Assembly (NCBI RefSeq): GCF_042646165.1
Contig: NZ_JBHRTC010000022.1
Source: Microbaculum marinum
GTDB lineage: Bacteria > Pseudomonadota > Alphaproteobacteria > Rhizobiales > Tepidamorphaceae
DNA: 64,000 nucleotides
Reading direction: 5' to 3' (one strand)
Shown: piece by piece, positions 52,900 through 61,695 of the stretch
Layout of the letters: the number at the start of each line of letters is the position of its first letter
Numbering within the stretch: position 1 is the stretch's first letter
Made by a program: the position numbers and the translations under genes
The notes under the pieces: generated by a model
What the model saw: only the letters and a program-made list of their open reading frames with translations
Database searches by the model: none
What the model was told of the DNA's origin: nothing

Positions 52900-53364
52900 T
52901 CAGGCCGCCTTGGGCTTGGCGAAGACGTCGAGCGCGTCTCCGGTTTCCAGGAACGATTTCAGGCTGGAGAGGACGGCCGGCCAGCCCTTGCTGATGCCGT
53001 TCGCCATTCCGCTGCCGGCTTCGAGTTCGTCATGGGTGACGGTCAGCCGGACCATGTCCTCGTATTCGACGACCTCGAACGTCACGCGGCTGTAGGCGTC
53101 CCGGTCCTCGGCCTGCGAGGCGTTCGCCCAGGTGATGACCAGCCGGTCCGGCGGCGACACCTCGACCACCTCTCCGACCAGTTCGACGGTGCGCTGGTCG
53201 TTGGCGCGGACATGCTGCCACTTCGAGCCCTGCCGCCAGTCCGAAACGTTCTCGTGGCCCCAGTAGCGTCGGGCGATCTCCGGCCTGGTGATCGCCTCGT
53301 AGACCTTCTCCGGCGTCGAGCGGATATAGGTCACGTAGACGAAGCTGGTCTTTTCCTTGCTCAT
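52900..53364 (-). CDS. SRPBCC/AHSA1 family protein
   Basis: 154 residues. 'FVYVTYIRSTPEKVYEAITRPEIARRYWGHENVSDWRQGSKWQHV' and 'VVEVSPPDRLVITWANASQAEDRDAYSRVTFEVVEYEDMVRLTVTHDELEAGSGMANGISKGWPAVLSSLKSFLETG' fit the AHSA1 (activator of Hsp90 ATPase homologue) helix-grip fold, which binds hydrophobic ligands. Such genes are often paired with an ArsR regulator, as here. Its ATG (53364) overlaps the arsR stop as ATGA. Ligand unknown. Confidence 0.9.
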   Translation of the reverse strand: MSKEKTSFVYVTYIRSTPEKVYEAITRPEIARRYWGHENVSDWRQGSKWQHVRANDQRTVELVGEVVEVSPPDRLVITWANASQAEDRDAYSRVTFEVVEYEDMVRLTVTHDELEAGSGMANGISKGWPAVLSSLKSFLETGDALDVFAKPKAA

Positions 53365-53690
53365 TCCCGATCTCCTTCGAGTTCCGTCTTGAGGTCGTGC
53401 AGCAGGCTCAGCCGCTGACGTTCGAATTTCCGCACCCACCGCTCGTAGACCTCGTGGAGCGGCACGGGATTGATGAAATGCAGCTTCTCCCGGCCGCGCC
53501 GGACCGTGCTGACCAGGTTCGCCTCTTCCAGTATCCCCAGGTGCTGCGTGGCCGACTGCCGGGCCATCTCGAGATTCTCGCAGAGCTGGCCGAGCGTTTG
53601 CCCGTTCTTCTCGCAGAGGCGGTCCAGCAGCTTCCTCCGGGTCGGATCGGCAAGGGCCTTGAAAACCTTGTCGGCATGCATCGCTGTCAT
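53361..53690 (-). CDS. ArsR family winged-helix regulator
   Basis: 109 residues. 'MHADKVFKALADPTRRKLLDRLCEKNGQTLGQLCENLEMARQSATQHLGILEEANLVSTVRRGREKLHFINPVPLHEVYERWV' is the ArsR HTH and wing. No metal-binding cysteine pair is seen at the helix 3 site (one cysteine, 'LGQLCENL', is alone), so the signal is probably not a metal. It heads a two-gene unit with the SRPBCC gene and probably represses itself through the palindrome in its promoter. Start at 53690 or at the next ATG, 53681. Confidence 0.9.
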   Translation of the reverse strand: MTAMHADKVFKALADPTRRKLLDRLCEKNGQTLGQLCENLEMARQSATQHLGILEEANLVSTVRRGREKLHFINPVPLHEVYERWVRKFERQRLSLLHDLKTELEGDRE

Positions 53691-53704
53691 TCCATTTGCA
53701 GATC

Positions 53705-53733
53705 TAATATGCAGGTAAATACCTGCATGTCAA
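53705..53733 (-). promoter_or_regulatory. arsR promoter with a perfect palindromic operator
   Basis: ATGCAGGTAAATACCTGCAT (53709-53728) is a perfect 9-2-9 palindrome. On the minus strand a consensus -35 TTGACA (53733-53728) lies just before it and a CATATT/TATTAG -10 after, with a 16-18 bp spacer that is the operator itself. A bound ArsR dimer would block RNA polymerase. The arsR start is 15-18 bp further on. Confidence 0.85.
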
Positions 53734-53806
53734 GGCGCGGCATGCCGTGCGGCGGAGCGCGGCGCCGCCGCCGCTCCGCCGTCCCCCCTCGGCCCGTTGC
53801 CGAAGG

Positions 53807-56800
53807 TCAGCCTGCGCTTGGATGTGGATCGCTGTCGGGATCGCCCTCGATGGCCGCCAGCGCTTCTTCTTCCCTGGCCAGCCGTTCCTGGGTGCCTGAC
53901 CGGTCGGTCGCCAGGAAGGTGTAGATCACCGGCAGAACGAACAGGGTGAACAGCGTGCCGATGAGCAGGCCGGCGACGATCACCACGGCAATCGAGAAGC
54001 GGCTCGCCGCGCCGGCCCCCGAGGCGAACAGCAGCGGCAGCAGGCCGGCCACCATCGCCGCCGTCGTCATCAGGATCGGCCGCAGCCTGAGTTCGGCCGC
54101 ATGCAGAACCGCTTCCGCCCGCGACACGTTGAACTTTTCCTGCTGTTCGCGGGCGACCTCGCAGATCAGGATGCCGTGCTTGGTGATCAGGCCGATCAGC
54201 GTCACCAGCCCTATCTGGCTGTAGATGTTCATCGACGAGAGTCCGAGCGACAGCGGGATCAGCGCCCCGACGATCGACAGCGGCACCGAAACGAGGATCA
54301 CCAGCGGATCGCGCAGGCTCTCGTACTGGGCGGCGAGCACCAGATAGATGACCACCAGCGCGAACACGAACACCAGGTACAGCGCGCTGCCTTCCTGGAT
54401 GAACTGTCGGGACGTTCCCGCATAGTCGACCGAGAATCCCGCCGGCAGCACGCGCGCCGCCTCTTCCTGGAGGAAGGTCAGGGCTTCGCCGGCGGTCAGC
54501 CCGATCATCGGCACCGCGTTGATGGTGATGGCGTTGAGCTGGTTGAAGCGGTTGAGGCTGATCGGCATCACCGCCTGCTCGATCTCGACCAGGCTCGACA
54601 GCGGGATCATGTCGCCGCTCGCGGCCTTCACGTAGTAGGTCCCCAGCTGCTCCGGCACGAGCCGGTCGGACCGGGGCACCTGCGGGATGACCTGGTAGGA
54701 ACGTCCGCCCAGGTTGATCAGGTTGACGTAGTTGCCGCCGGTCATCACCGCCAGCGTCGCCCCGATGTCGCGCATGGTGACGCCGATCGAACCCGCCTTG
54801 TCGCGATCGACCCGGATGATGGTCTGCGGCGTGTCGAACTTGAGATCGGTGTCCATGTACAGGAACTTGCCGCTGTTCTGCGCGGCCTCGACGATCTGGT
54901 CGGTCACCTGGACGAGTTGCTCGTAATCGGCGGTCGTCTGGACGACGAAGGAGATCGGAAAGCCGCCGCCGGATGTTGGCAGCGGTGGCGGCGAGAATAC
55001 CGACCCCTTGATGCCGGGAATCTTGTCCAGGTTCGCCTGGATGAGCGGCTGCAGTGCCCCGGCGGACCGCTCGCGCTGGCTCCAGGGCACGAAGGTGCCG
55101 ATGCCGATGGCCGAACTCGCCGTGAAGCCGTCGAACCCGGTGATCGTGAAGGCGAGCTCCGTCTCCGGCAGGTCGGAAAACGCCTGGGCGACGTCGTCGG
55201 CGAACAGGTTCATGTAGTCGATATTGGCGTAGCTCGGACCGTTGTAGATCGTGAACAGCACCCCCTGGTCCTCGTCCGGCGCGAGCGCGTTCTGGATCGA
55301 GGGATAGAGAAGGCCGATCATCCCGAACACGATGAGCGCGAAGACGACCGTCGTCGGACGGTCCTTAAGCGACGCCCCGAGCGCCCGGCCATAGCCCCTC
55401 TGCAGGCGGCCGAAGACCCGGTCGACCCGGGCCGCGAAGCCGCTCTGGGCGCTGTGCTTCAGCACCTTGGAGCACATCATCGGCGACAGCGTGAGCGCGA
55501 CCACGCCCGACACCACCACGGCACCGGCAAGCGTCAGCGCGAACTCCCGGAACAGCGTCCCCGTCAGGCCTCCCGTCAACGCGATGGGGGCGTAGACCGC
55601 GGCCAGCGTGATCGTCATCGAGATCACCGGCGTCGCGATCTCGCGGGTCCCCTTGATCGCCGCCTGGAAGGGCGTCAGGCCCTCCTCGATGTGTCGATGG
55701 ATGTTTTCCAGTACGACGATCGCGTCGTCGACGACGAGGCCGATTGCCAGCACCATCGCCAGCAGCGTCAGCAGGTTGATCGAGAAACCCAGCGCATAGA
55801 GCGCCGTCATGACGCCGATCAGCGACAGCGGGATCGTCACCATCGGGATCAGCGTCGCCCGCACCGACCCGAGGAACAGGAATATGACCACGATGACGAT
55901 CAGCGCGGCCTCGCCGACCGTCTTCACCACCTCGATGATCGACTCCTGGATGAACTCCGTCGCGTCGTAGACGATTTCCAGGTCGAGGCCTTCCGGCAGA
56001 TTGTTCTGCAGGCGCGGCAGCGCTTCGCGCACGGCATTGATGACCGTGATCTCGTTGGCGTCGGACGCCACCTTGATGCCGAGGAAGACGGCCGACTTGC
56101 CGCCGACGACGACGGCGGAGTCGGTGCTCTGCGAGCCGAGTTCGATCTTCGCCACGTCGCCGAGCCGGACGATGTCGGTGCCGGTGTTGCGCACCACCAG
56201 TGACTGGAACTCCTCGACCGACGTCGCATCCGTTTCCGCACGGTTGGTGACGATGTTGTAGTAGCCCTTCGTTGCTCCGGCGGCGGACGAATAGTTGTTC
56301 GCCTGAAGGGCCGCGACGACCTCGGCGGCAGAGAGACCGAACTGCGCGAGCTTCGTCGGGTCCAGCCAGACGCGCATCGCGAACGTACGGTTGCCGAGGA
56401 TCTCCGGATTGGCGACGCCGGGCACGACGGACAGTTCGGGCTGAACGACCTGCGTCAGGTACTCGGTGATCTGCTCCTCGTTCAGGACCTCGGAGGTGAA
56501 GGCGACGTACATCGAGGCGAAGGTACTGCCGGTCGCCTTCACGAGAACCGGGTCGTTGATGTCGGAGGGCAGCTGCGCGCGGACCTGGTTCACCTTCGCG
56601 GTGACGTCCGTCATCGCCGCGTTGGCGTCGTAGTTCAGGCGCACGAACACCTGGATGATGCTGACGCCCTGCGTGCTCTTGGACGTCAGGTAGTCGATGC
56701 CGTCCGCCGTCGCCACGGCCTTCTCGATCGGCTGCGTGACGAAGCCCTGCATGAGGTCCGAATCGGCGCCCGGATAGGTCGTGGTGATGGTGATGACGGT

Positions 56801-56920
56801 ATTCTGCATTTCCGGGTACTGGCGCACCTGGAGGCTGAACACCGACTGCAGCCCCATGACGAAGAGCAGCAGGCTGACGACGACCGCGAGAACGGGCCGT
56901 CGGATAAAGATGTCGAACAT
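53807..56920 (-). CDS. RND efflux transporter, inner-membrane pump (HAE1 family)
   Basis: 1037 residues, the usual HAE1 size with 12 helices and two large periplasmic loops. Start 'MFDIFIRRPVLAVVVSLLLFVMGLQSVFSLQVRQYPEMQNTVITITTTYPGADSDLMQGFVTQPIEKAVA' and 'GLVVDDAIVVLENIHRHIEEG' (helix 4 Asp-Asp proton relay) are diagnostic. It exports hydrophobic or amphiphilic compounds using the proton gradient, with the fusion protein upstream and a TolC-like channel encoded elsewhere. A roughly 25-residue acidic tail ends the protein. Confidence 0.95.
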   Translation of the reverse strand: MFDIFIRRPVLAVVVSLLLFVMGLQSVFSLQVRQYPEMQNTVITITTTYPGADSDLMQGFVTQPIEKAVATADGIDYLTSKSTQGVSIIQVFVRLNYDANAAMTDVTAKVNQVRAQLPSDINDPVLVKATGSTFASMYVAFTSEVLNEEQITEYLTQVVQPELSVVPGVANPEILGNRTFAMRVWLDPTKLAQFGLSAAEVVAALQANNYSSAAGATKGYYNIVTNRAETDATSVEEFQSLVVRNTGTDIVRLGDVAKIELGSQSTDSAVVVGGKSAVFLGIKVASDANEITVINAVREALPRLQNNLPEGLDLEIVYDATEFIQESIIEVVKTVGEAALIVIVVIFLFLGSVRATLIPMVTIPLSLIGVMTALYALGFSINLLTLLAMVLAIGLVVDDAIVVLENIHRHIEEGLTPFQAAIKGTREIATPVISMTITLAAVYAPIALTGGLTGTLFREFALTLAGAVVVSGVVALTLSPMMCSKVLKHSAQSGFAARVDRVFGRLQRGYGRALGASLKDRPTTVVFALIVFGMIGLLYPSIQNALAPDEDQGVLFTIYNGPSYANIDYMNLFADDVAQAFSDLPETELAFTITGFDGFTASSAIGIGTFVPWSQRERSAGALQPLIQANLDKIPGIKGSVFSPPPLPTSGGGFPISFVVQTTADYEQLVQVTDQIVEAAQNSGKFLYMDTDLKFDTPQTIIRVDRDKAGSIGVTMRDIGATLAVMTGGNYVNLINLGGRSYQVIPQVPRSDRLVPEQLGTYYVKAASGDMIPLSSLVEIEQAVMPISLNRFNQLNAITINAVPMIGLTAGEALTFLQEEAARVLPAGFSVDYAGTSRQFIQEGSALYLVFVFALVVIYLVLAAQYESLRDPLVILVSVPLSIVGALIPLSLGLSSMNIYSQIGLVTLIGLITKHGILICEVAREQQEKFNVSRAEAVLHAAELRLRPILMTTAAMVAGLLPLLFASGAGAASRFSIAVVIVAGLLIGTLFTLFVLPVIYTFLATDRSGTQERLAREEEALAAIEGDPDSDPHPSAG

Positions 56921-56938
56921 CGTCTGTCTCCGCCGGCC

Positions 56939-58057
56939 TCAGTAGTTCTGGTCCGTCACGGCCGGCTTGTCGAGTTCGCCCGCCGATGCGTCGATCTGCA
57001 TTCCCGGGGACAGCTTGAGCTGGCCGGAAGTGACCACCGTCTCGCCGGCGGAAACGCCGGACAGGATGACCACGTTGCCGTCGCGCCGATCGCCAGCCTC
57101 GACGACGACCCGCTTGACGGTCGGGTATTCGGCGTCTTCCGCCTTGGGCTCGACCACGTAGACGAAGTCGCCGTACAGGTTGAAGCTGATCGCCGATTCC
57201 GGGATCACCACCACGTCGCGCTTGTCGGCGAGGTTGACCTCCACCGACACGAACATGCCCGGCCGCAATACGCCGTCGGGGTTGGGCAGGCTGCCCTCGA
57301 CGCGGATCAGCCCGGTGGCGGGATCGGCCCGTGGCTCCAGCGAGGTGATTTCGCCGGTGAACTCGGTGCCCGGGACCGCGTCGCTGGTGACCCGGATCTG
57401 CCGGCCGGGCACCACCTCGCGCACGTCCCGCTGGCCCACCGAGAATTCGACCCGCATGGTCTTCAGATCCTGCAGGTTCACGATCGGCGAGCCGGGCTGC
57501 AGGTATTCGCCGAGGTCCACCTGCCGGATGCCGACCCGCCCCTCGAACGGGGCCGTGATCGTCTTCTTGGCGATTTCCGCGTCGAGCGAGGCGACCCGCG
57601 CCTTCGCCGCCTGCATGGCGAACAGGTTCTCGTCGATCCGCGCCTGGGAGACGACCGAGCCCTCCTTCAGCGAACTGACGCGCTTGTAGTTGGCTTCGGC
57701 AAGCTGTTCTTCCGCGGCGATCGCGTCGCGGTTCGCCTGCTGTATCTCGGAGTCGAGGACGACCAGGGTCTGGCCGGCCTTCACCTCCTGACCGGACTCG
57801 AACATGATCTTCTGCACCTGCCCGGCGATCGCCGTCGTCACGTCGACGCCGTTGATCGCGCGCAGCGTGCCGACCGCGGGAACCGTCGTGTCCCACGTCT
57901 CCGATGTCGCCTCGGAGGTCGTGACCGAGATCACCGGCTTCGGCATGTTGGCGAAGTACTCGGCGATCTTCATGTTCTTGAACTGGATGAAGCCGTACAC
58001 GCCGCCGAACACGACGCCTGCGCCGACCAGCATCACCAGCATTCTTTTCCAACGCAT
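56939..58057 (-). CDS. RND efflux membrane fusion protein (HlyD/AcrA family)
   Basis: 372 residues. An N-terminal anchor helix (about 5-25) leads to 'VPAVGTLRAINGVDVTTAIAGQVQKIMFESGQEVKAGQTLVVLDSEIQQAN' (lipoyl half), a helical hairpin, 'ITAPFEGRVGIRQVDLGEYLQPGSPIVNLQDL' (lipoyl half) and 'LRPGMFVSVEVNL' (beta barrel). It connects the RND pump to the outer-membrane channel. It is 18 bp upstream of the pump gene and 57 bp downstream of the TetR gene, all on the minus strand. Confidence 0.94.
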   Translation of the reverse strand: MRWKRMLVMLVGAGVVFGGVYGFIQFKNMKIAEYFANMPKPVISVTTSEATSETWDTTVPAVGTLRAINGVDVTTAIAGQVQKIMFESGQEVKAGQTLVVLDSEIQQANRDAIAAEEQLAEANYKRVSSLKEGSVVSQARIDENLFAMQAAKARVASLDAEIAKKTITAPFEGRVGIRQVDLGEYLQPGSPIVNLQDLKTMRVEFSVGQRDVREVVPGRQIRVTSDAVPGTEFTGEITSLEPRADPATGLIRVEGSLPNPDGVLRPGMFVSVEVNLADKRDVVVIPESAISFNLYGDFVYVVEPKAEDAEYPTVKRVVVEAGDRRDGNVVILSGVSAGETVVTSGQLKLSPGMQIDASAGELDKPAVTDQNY

Positions 58058-58114
58058 GGAAGGTCCTCTGTGCCCGCTCTTCGCGGATCGTCGTCTTGAT
58101 CTGGAAGGAAGGAG

Positions 58115-58720
58115 TTACTGCGCCAGGGGGAAATCCGGATCGGCCGGGCGCTCGCACCTGCCGGAACCGGCGGACCGGATCAACCCTGCCATGTGCGATT
58201 CGAGCTCCCTGCGCTCGGTCTCGGGAAAGGGAGAAATATCCAGCAGTTCGAAGAAGTCCAGACCGCCCAGAGCCAGCCACAGCAACGTGGCGAGCATCGG
58301 ATCGGTGGAATTGGCGCGGATCGCCTCCAGCGCCTCGCGGGTCTCCTCGCGCAGCGGCGACAGCAGCGCCGGATTCTCCGCGAGCCCCGCCATCAGCGCC
58401 AGGCCGACGCTGCGCTCGGGGCATGCCGCCCTGCGGGCCTCGATCAGCGCGGCGATGGCCGTGTTCGGCGCACCGGCGCTCTCAGCCTGGACTTCGTCGA
58501 ACCGGCGCCGATGCCGGTCAACCGTGTTGAGGATCATGCCCTCGATGAGCGACTGCTTGGTGGGAAAGTTGTAGAGCAGGCCGCCCTTGCTCAGGCCGGC
58601 TTCCTGCGCCACGGAGTCGAGTGTCAGCCGCGCCGGTCCGTCGCGCACGACGACCCTTTCGGCCGCCTCGAGGATCAGCTCCTTCGAGGCGGCATTGCGA
58701 ATCCGCTTGCGACCTGCCAT
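58115..58720 (-). CDS. TetR family repressor of the RND pump
   Basis: 201 residues. The N-terminal HTH is 'KELILEAAERVVVRDGPARLTLDSVAQEAGLSKGGLLYNFPTKQSLIEGMI' (about 14-60). The C-terminal ligand domain ('EARRAACPERSVGLALMAGLAENPALLSPLREETREALEAIRANSTDPMLATLLWLALGGLDFFELL') is of the TetR_C group. It is the first gene of a tetR-MFP-RND unit and probably represses it through the palindrome 17 bp upstream. Confidence 0.92.
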   Translation of the reverse strand: MAGRKRIRNAASKELILEAAERVVVRDGPARLTLDSVAQEAGLSKGGLLYNFPTKQSLIEGMILNTVDRHRRRFDEVQAESAGAPNTAIAALIEARRAACPERSVGLALMAGLAENPALLSPLREETREALEAIRANSTDPMLATLLWLALGGLDFFELLDISPFPETERRELESHMAGLIRSAGSGRCERPADPDFPLAQ

Positions 58721-58736
58721 CTGCGCACCACTGCAA

Positions 58737-58752
58737 TACCGTCCGGACGGTA
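58737..58752. promoter_or_regulatory. TetR operator palindrome
   Basis: TACCGTCCGGACGGTA is a perfect 16-bp palindrome 17-32 bp before the tetR start. The flanking CAAATAA and this half-site resemble operators of RND-pump TetR repressors. It lies in the 95-bp gap between the malonyl-CoA decarboxylase and tetR genes. Confidence 0.78.
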
Positions 58753-58815
58753 CAAATAACGGCGGTGCTGCACTGCGTCAATGGCATTGCAGCGCATCAT
58801 TGCAGTTTGGCTATA

Positions 58816-60177
58816 TCAGGCGGACAAGGCGATCGCCTGAGTCACTTCCGGCGCCCCGCGCAGCTGCCGCTTGACCGCCGTGCTGGCCACGACCTCGCCC
58901 TTGTTCGCGAACGCCTCGTGGTTGCGCTCGATCGTCTTGGGGTCGTACAGGTAGTTGACCATCAGCCCGTACGATTCGCCGAGCCCCTTCGGCGAGGGAT
59001 CGCCGAGGAAGTCGAGCTGTTCGAGGCGGGCGCCGTTGCCGAGATGGAACCGCGCCACCGGATCCGGCGGGGTACCGCGATCCGTCCTGGCCTGCAGGTA
59101 ATACTGCGCCGCCAGCCGCAGCAGCACCGGGCGGGCCCGCTCGGCGGTGGCGGGATCGCCGGCCCAGGCGGCGTCCTCCAGCGTGGCCAGCACCTCGCGG
59201 TCGCCCGCACGAAGCGTTCCCGCGGCCTCGTCGGCGACCTGCCTTTCCACCCATTTGCGGAAGGTCGGCGCCGGCGACAGCGTCACGAACGTCTTCAGCG
59301 AGGGGAATGCCCGCGCCAGTTCCTCGACGACCTGCTTGATCAGGAAATTGCCGAAGGAGATGCCCCTCAGGCCCTTCTGGCAGTTGGAGATCGAGTAGAA
59401 CACCGCAGTCGTCGCCTGGGCCGGGTCGATCGGGTGGTGATCCTCGGCGAGGATCGGTCCGATCGCCTCGGGAATCGCGGCCGTCAGCGCGACCTCGACG
59501 AAGATCAGCGGCTCGTCGACCAGGGCGGGATGGAAGAAGGCGAAGAGCCGGCGGTCCGGCGGATCGATGCGCCGGCGCAGGTCGTCCCAGCCGTTGATCT
59601 CGTGCACCGCCTCGTAGCGGATGATCTTCTCCAGCGTCGATGCCGGCATCGACCAGTCGATCCGCCGCAGCACCAGGAAGCCCCGGTTGAACCACGACGA
59701 CAGCAGGTGCGAGAAGTCGGCGTCGACGGGCCGGAAGTCGGGATGGTCGGGAAGCCGGTCGAGCAGGTCCTCGCGCATCGCCACCAGCGCCGCGGTGCCG
59801 CCGGGCGCCCGGTTCAGCCGCCGGATCAGCTCCTGCCGCCGCGGCTCGGAGGCCTGGTGCAGCCGCAGCGCCGTCGCCTCGCCCGGCTCCTTCAGATAGG
59901 CCTCCGCGGCGGCGGCGAGCGCCTCGGGATCGGGCCCGAACTCGCTCGCCAGCGCCCGGAAGAACGCCGTGCGCCCGGCCGAATCGAGCGTCGCGTAGTT
60001 GTCGAACAGGTCGCGCGCCAGCGCGATCCCCGTCGCCTCGCCACGTCCCGACAGCAGGTCGTTGGCGAGCCCCGCCAGGTTCTGGCCGGAGGGACGCCGA
60101 TCGCGGCCGCGCTCGACGATGCCGCGGCCGCGGTCGACGATGGTGGAAAGCAGGTCGTTGAAGAAATAGGAGGTCAT
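58816..60177 (-). CDS. Malonyl-CoA decarboxylase
   Basis: 453 residues. Helical N-terminal domain, then the GNAT-like catalytic domain with 'RRIDWSMPASTLEKIIRYEAVHEINGWDDLRRRIDPPDRRLFAFFHPALVDEPLIFVEVALT', 'TTAVFYSISNCQKGLRGISFGNFLIKQVVEEL', and 'ARFHLGNGARLEQLDFLGDPSPKGLGESYGLMVNYLYDPKTIERNHE', which carry the catalytic Ser-His pair. It removes CO2 from malonyl-CoA to give acetyl-CoA. I chose MTSYFFNDLL at 60177 (AAGGG site), since the frame continues to 60282 without clear homology. The rest of a malonate operon (matB, transporter) is not here. Confidence 0.9.
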   Translation of the reverse strand: MTSYFFNDLLSTIVDRGRGIVERGRDRRPSGQNLAGLANDLLSGRGEATGIALARDLFDNYATLDSAGRTAFFRALASEFGPDPEALAAAAEAYLKEPGEATALRLHQASEPRRQELIRRLNRAPGGTAALVAMREDLLDRLPDHPDFRPVDADFSHLLSSWFNRGFLVLRRIDWSMPASTLEKIIRYEAVHEINGWDDLRRRIDPPDRRLFAFFHPALVDEPLIFVEVALTAAIPEAIGPILAEDHHPIDPAQATTAVFYSISNCQKGLRGISFGNFLIKQVVEELARAFPSLKTFVTLSPAPTFRKWVERQVADEAAGTLRAGDREVLATLEDAAWAGDPATAERARPVLLRLAAQYYLQARTDRGTPPDPVARFHLGNGARLEQLDFLGDPSPKGLGESYGLMVNYLYDPKTIERNHEAFANKGEVVASTAVKRQLRGAPEVTQAIALSA

Positions 60178-60499
60178 CGAGGCCCTTCTGGAGACAATCG
60201 GTGCGACACGCTCGTCGGCATCACAGGATGCAGAAACGGCGCCCGACGGCAACTCCCTGATGATCGCCGATGCCGTGGTCATATTGTCAGGATCCCCGCG
60301 AAGTCGACCGGTCCGCCCGTGCGGTCCGGCACGCTGCCGTGGCCGGCAGTGTCACAGAGAACTGTGAAGCCTCGATATCGGTTCCGGCCGGCAACGGGGC
60401 GACAATAGAATCCGCTTCACACAATCGCGGGAAAATGAAATCACGCCGGAAGGATGCGGGCGTGATGATCCGGCAGCCCGCGCACGACAGGAGAGAACG
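60178..60499. promoter_or_regulatory. Divergent regulatory region, malonyl-CoA decarboxylase / PEP mutase-family gene
   Basis: 322 bp with no confident gene, though the decarboxylase frame could extend to 60282. TCACAG-AGAA-CTGTGA (60352-60367) is a perfect 6-4-6 dyad, roughly mid-way between the two divergent starts and a candidate operator. A GAGAG-type ribosome site precedes the ATG at 60500. No other structure stood out. Confidence 0.45.
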
Positions 60500-61437
60500 A
60501 TGAAGACCGCAGCGGAAAAGGGAGCCGCGTTCCGCGACCTGCATGGCGGGTCGCAACCCTTCGTCATGGCCAACGTCTGGGACGTCGGCACGGCGCGGCT
60601 GTTTGCCGGCCTCGGCTACAAGGCCCTCGCCACCACGTCGGCCGGCTTCGCCTACCTGACCGGCCGGCGCGACGGCGAGGGCGACATCGGCGCGGAAGAG
60701 GCGATCGGGCACGCGCGCCTCGTCGCCGAGGCGACCGACCTGCCCGTCAACGGCGATCTGGAGAACGGCTATTCGGATGCGCCCGAGGGCGTCGCCGAGA
60801 CCGTCGGCATGGCGGCCGAGGCGGGGCTCGCCGGCTGCTCCATCGAGGACACCCATCCGGGCGGCGACGGTTATTATCCCTTCGATCTCGCCGTCGCACG
60901 CATCGAGGCCGCCGCCGAGGCCGCCCGCAACGCGGCGCACCCGTTCACCCTGACGGCGCGGGCCGACGGCCTGATCGCCGGCCACTACGACCTCGACGAG
61001 GCGATACGCCGCCTGCAGGCCTTCGAGGCGGCCGGCGCCGACGTGCTGTACGCGCCGTTCCTGAAGAGCCTCGACGACATCGCCCGCGTCTGCAGGTCGG
61101 TCGGCAAGCCCGTCAACCATCTCGGCGGCCTCGGCGTGCCGGGCGAGACGGTGGCGTCGCTGGGCGAAGCCGGCGTCAGCCGCATCAGCCTCGGCGGCTC
61201 GACGGCNNNNNNNNNNNNNNNNNNNNNNNNNNNNNNNNNNNNNNNNNNNNNNNNNNNNNNNNNNNNNNNNNNNNNNTCAGCCGCATCAGCCTCGGCGGCT
61301 CGACGACGAGGGTCGCGCTCGGCGCGCTCTACCGGGCGGCCAGGGCCCTCGCCGACGACGGCAGCTTCGAGGGCCTCACCTCGGCCTCGAGCTGGAAGCC
61401 GATACTCGAGGCCATCGATTCGGGGACCCCGCGCTGA
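60500..61437 (+). CDS. Isocitrate lyase/PEP mutase family protein (interrupted by assembly gap)
   Basis: 'QPFVMANVWDVGTARLFAGLGYKALATTSAGFAYLTGRRDG', 'LPVNGDLENGYSD' (Asp86, Glu88 metal loop), 'AGCSIEDTHP' (Glu116, Asp117) and 'FTLTARADG' define the family, whose members cleave or rearrange C-C or C-P bonds of 2- or 3-carbon acids. A 70-N gap at 61207-61276 splits the gene, and the 29 bp before and after the gap are the same. Removing one repeat plus the Ns (101 bases) restores a single frame of 278 residues ending at TGA 61435-61437, so the break is almost surely an artefact. Which substrate it uses is not known. Confidence 0.85.
61176..61305 (+). other. Assembly gap with duplicated flank
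   Basis: Bases 61176-61204 and 61277-61305 are the same 29-bp string; between them lie two odd bases and 70 Ns (61207-61276). A true repeat is unlikely, because the copies sit 101 bp apart (not a multiple of three) inside one coding frame. It looks like a scaffold join whose overlapping ends were not merged. Confidence 0.9.
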
Positions 61438-61541
61438 CGGTCGATCTACCCGCCAGGAAAGGACAGCGGCCGTCAACCGGGTCGCAATCGGCCGGCCCCC
61501 TCCGACAGGGCGATCCGCCGGCGCTTCAACATCCTGCTGGC

Positions 61542-61570
61542 GGAGGGCTCCGCCGCGGCCCGAGCCCTCC
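61542..61570 (+). terminator. Possible terminator hairpin after the PEP mutase-family gene
   Basis: GGAGGGCTC (61542-61550) and GAGCCCTCC (61562-61570) form a perfect 9-bp stem with an 11-nt loop, in the 258-bp gap to the next gene. There is no T-run, so termination is only possible. Confidence 0.4.
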
Positions 61571-61695
61571 TGCGAACCGCGGCACGCCATGGATACCGCG
61601 CGGCCTCCGCACACGGCGGTCGACAGGGCCCGCCACTCCCGCTTCAATGCCGCCGGTGAACGGCCCCGCCACGGGGCTGCCGACAGGAGCCTGCC

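Noticed and set aside
55365..58424. A 1019-codon open frame overlapping the RND pump and fusion-protein genes in another frame
   Set aside because: Composition is Arg/Gly-rich with no domain; the RND and MFP frames are certain.
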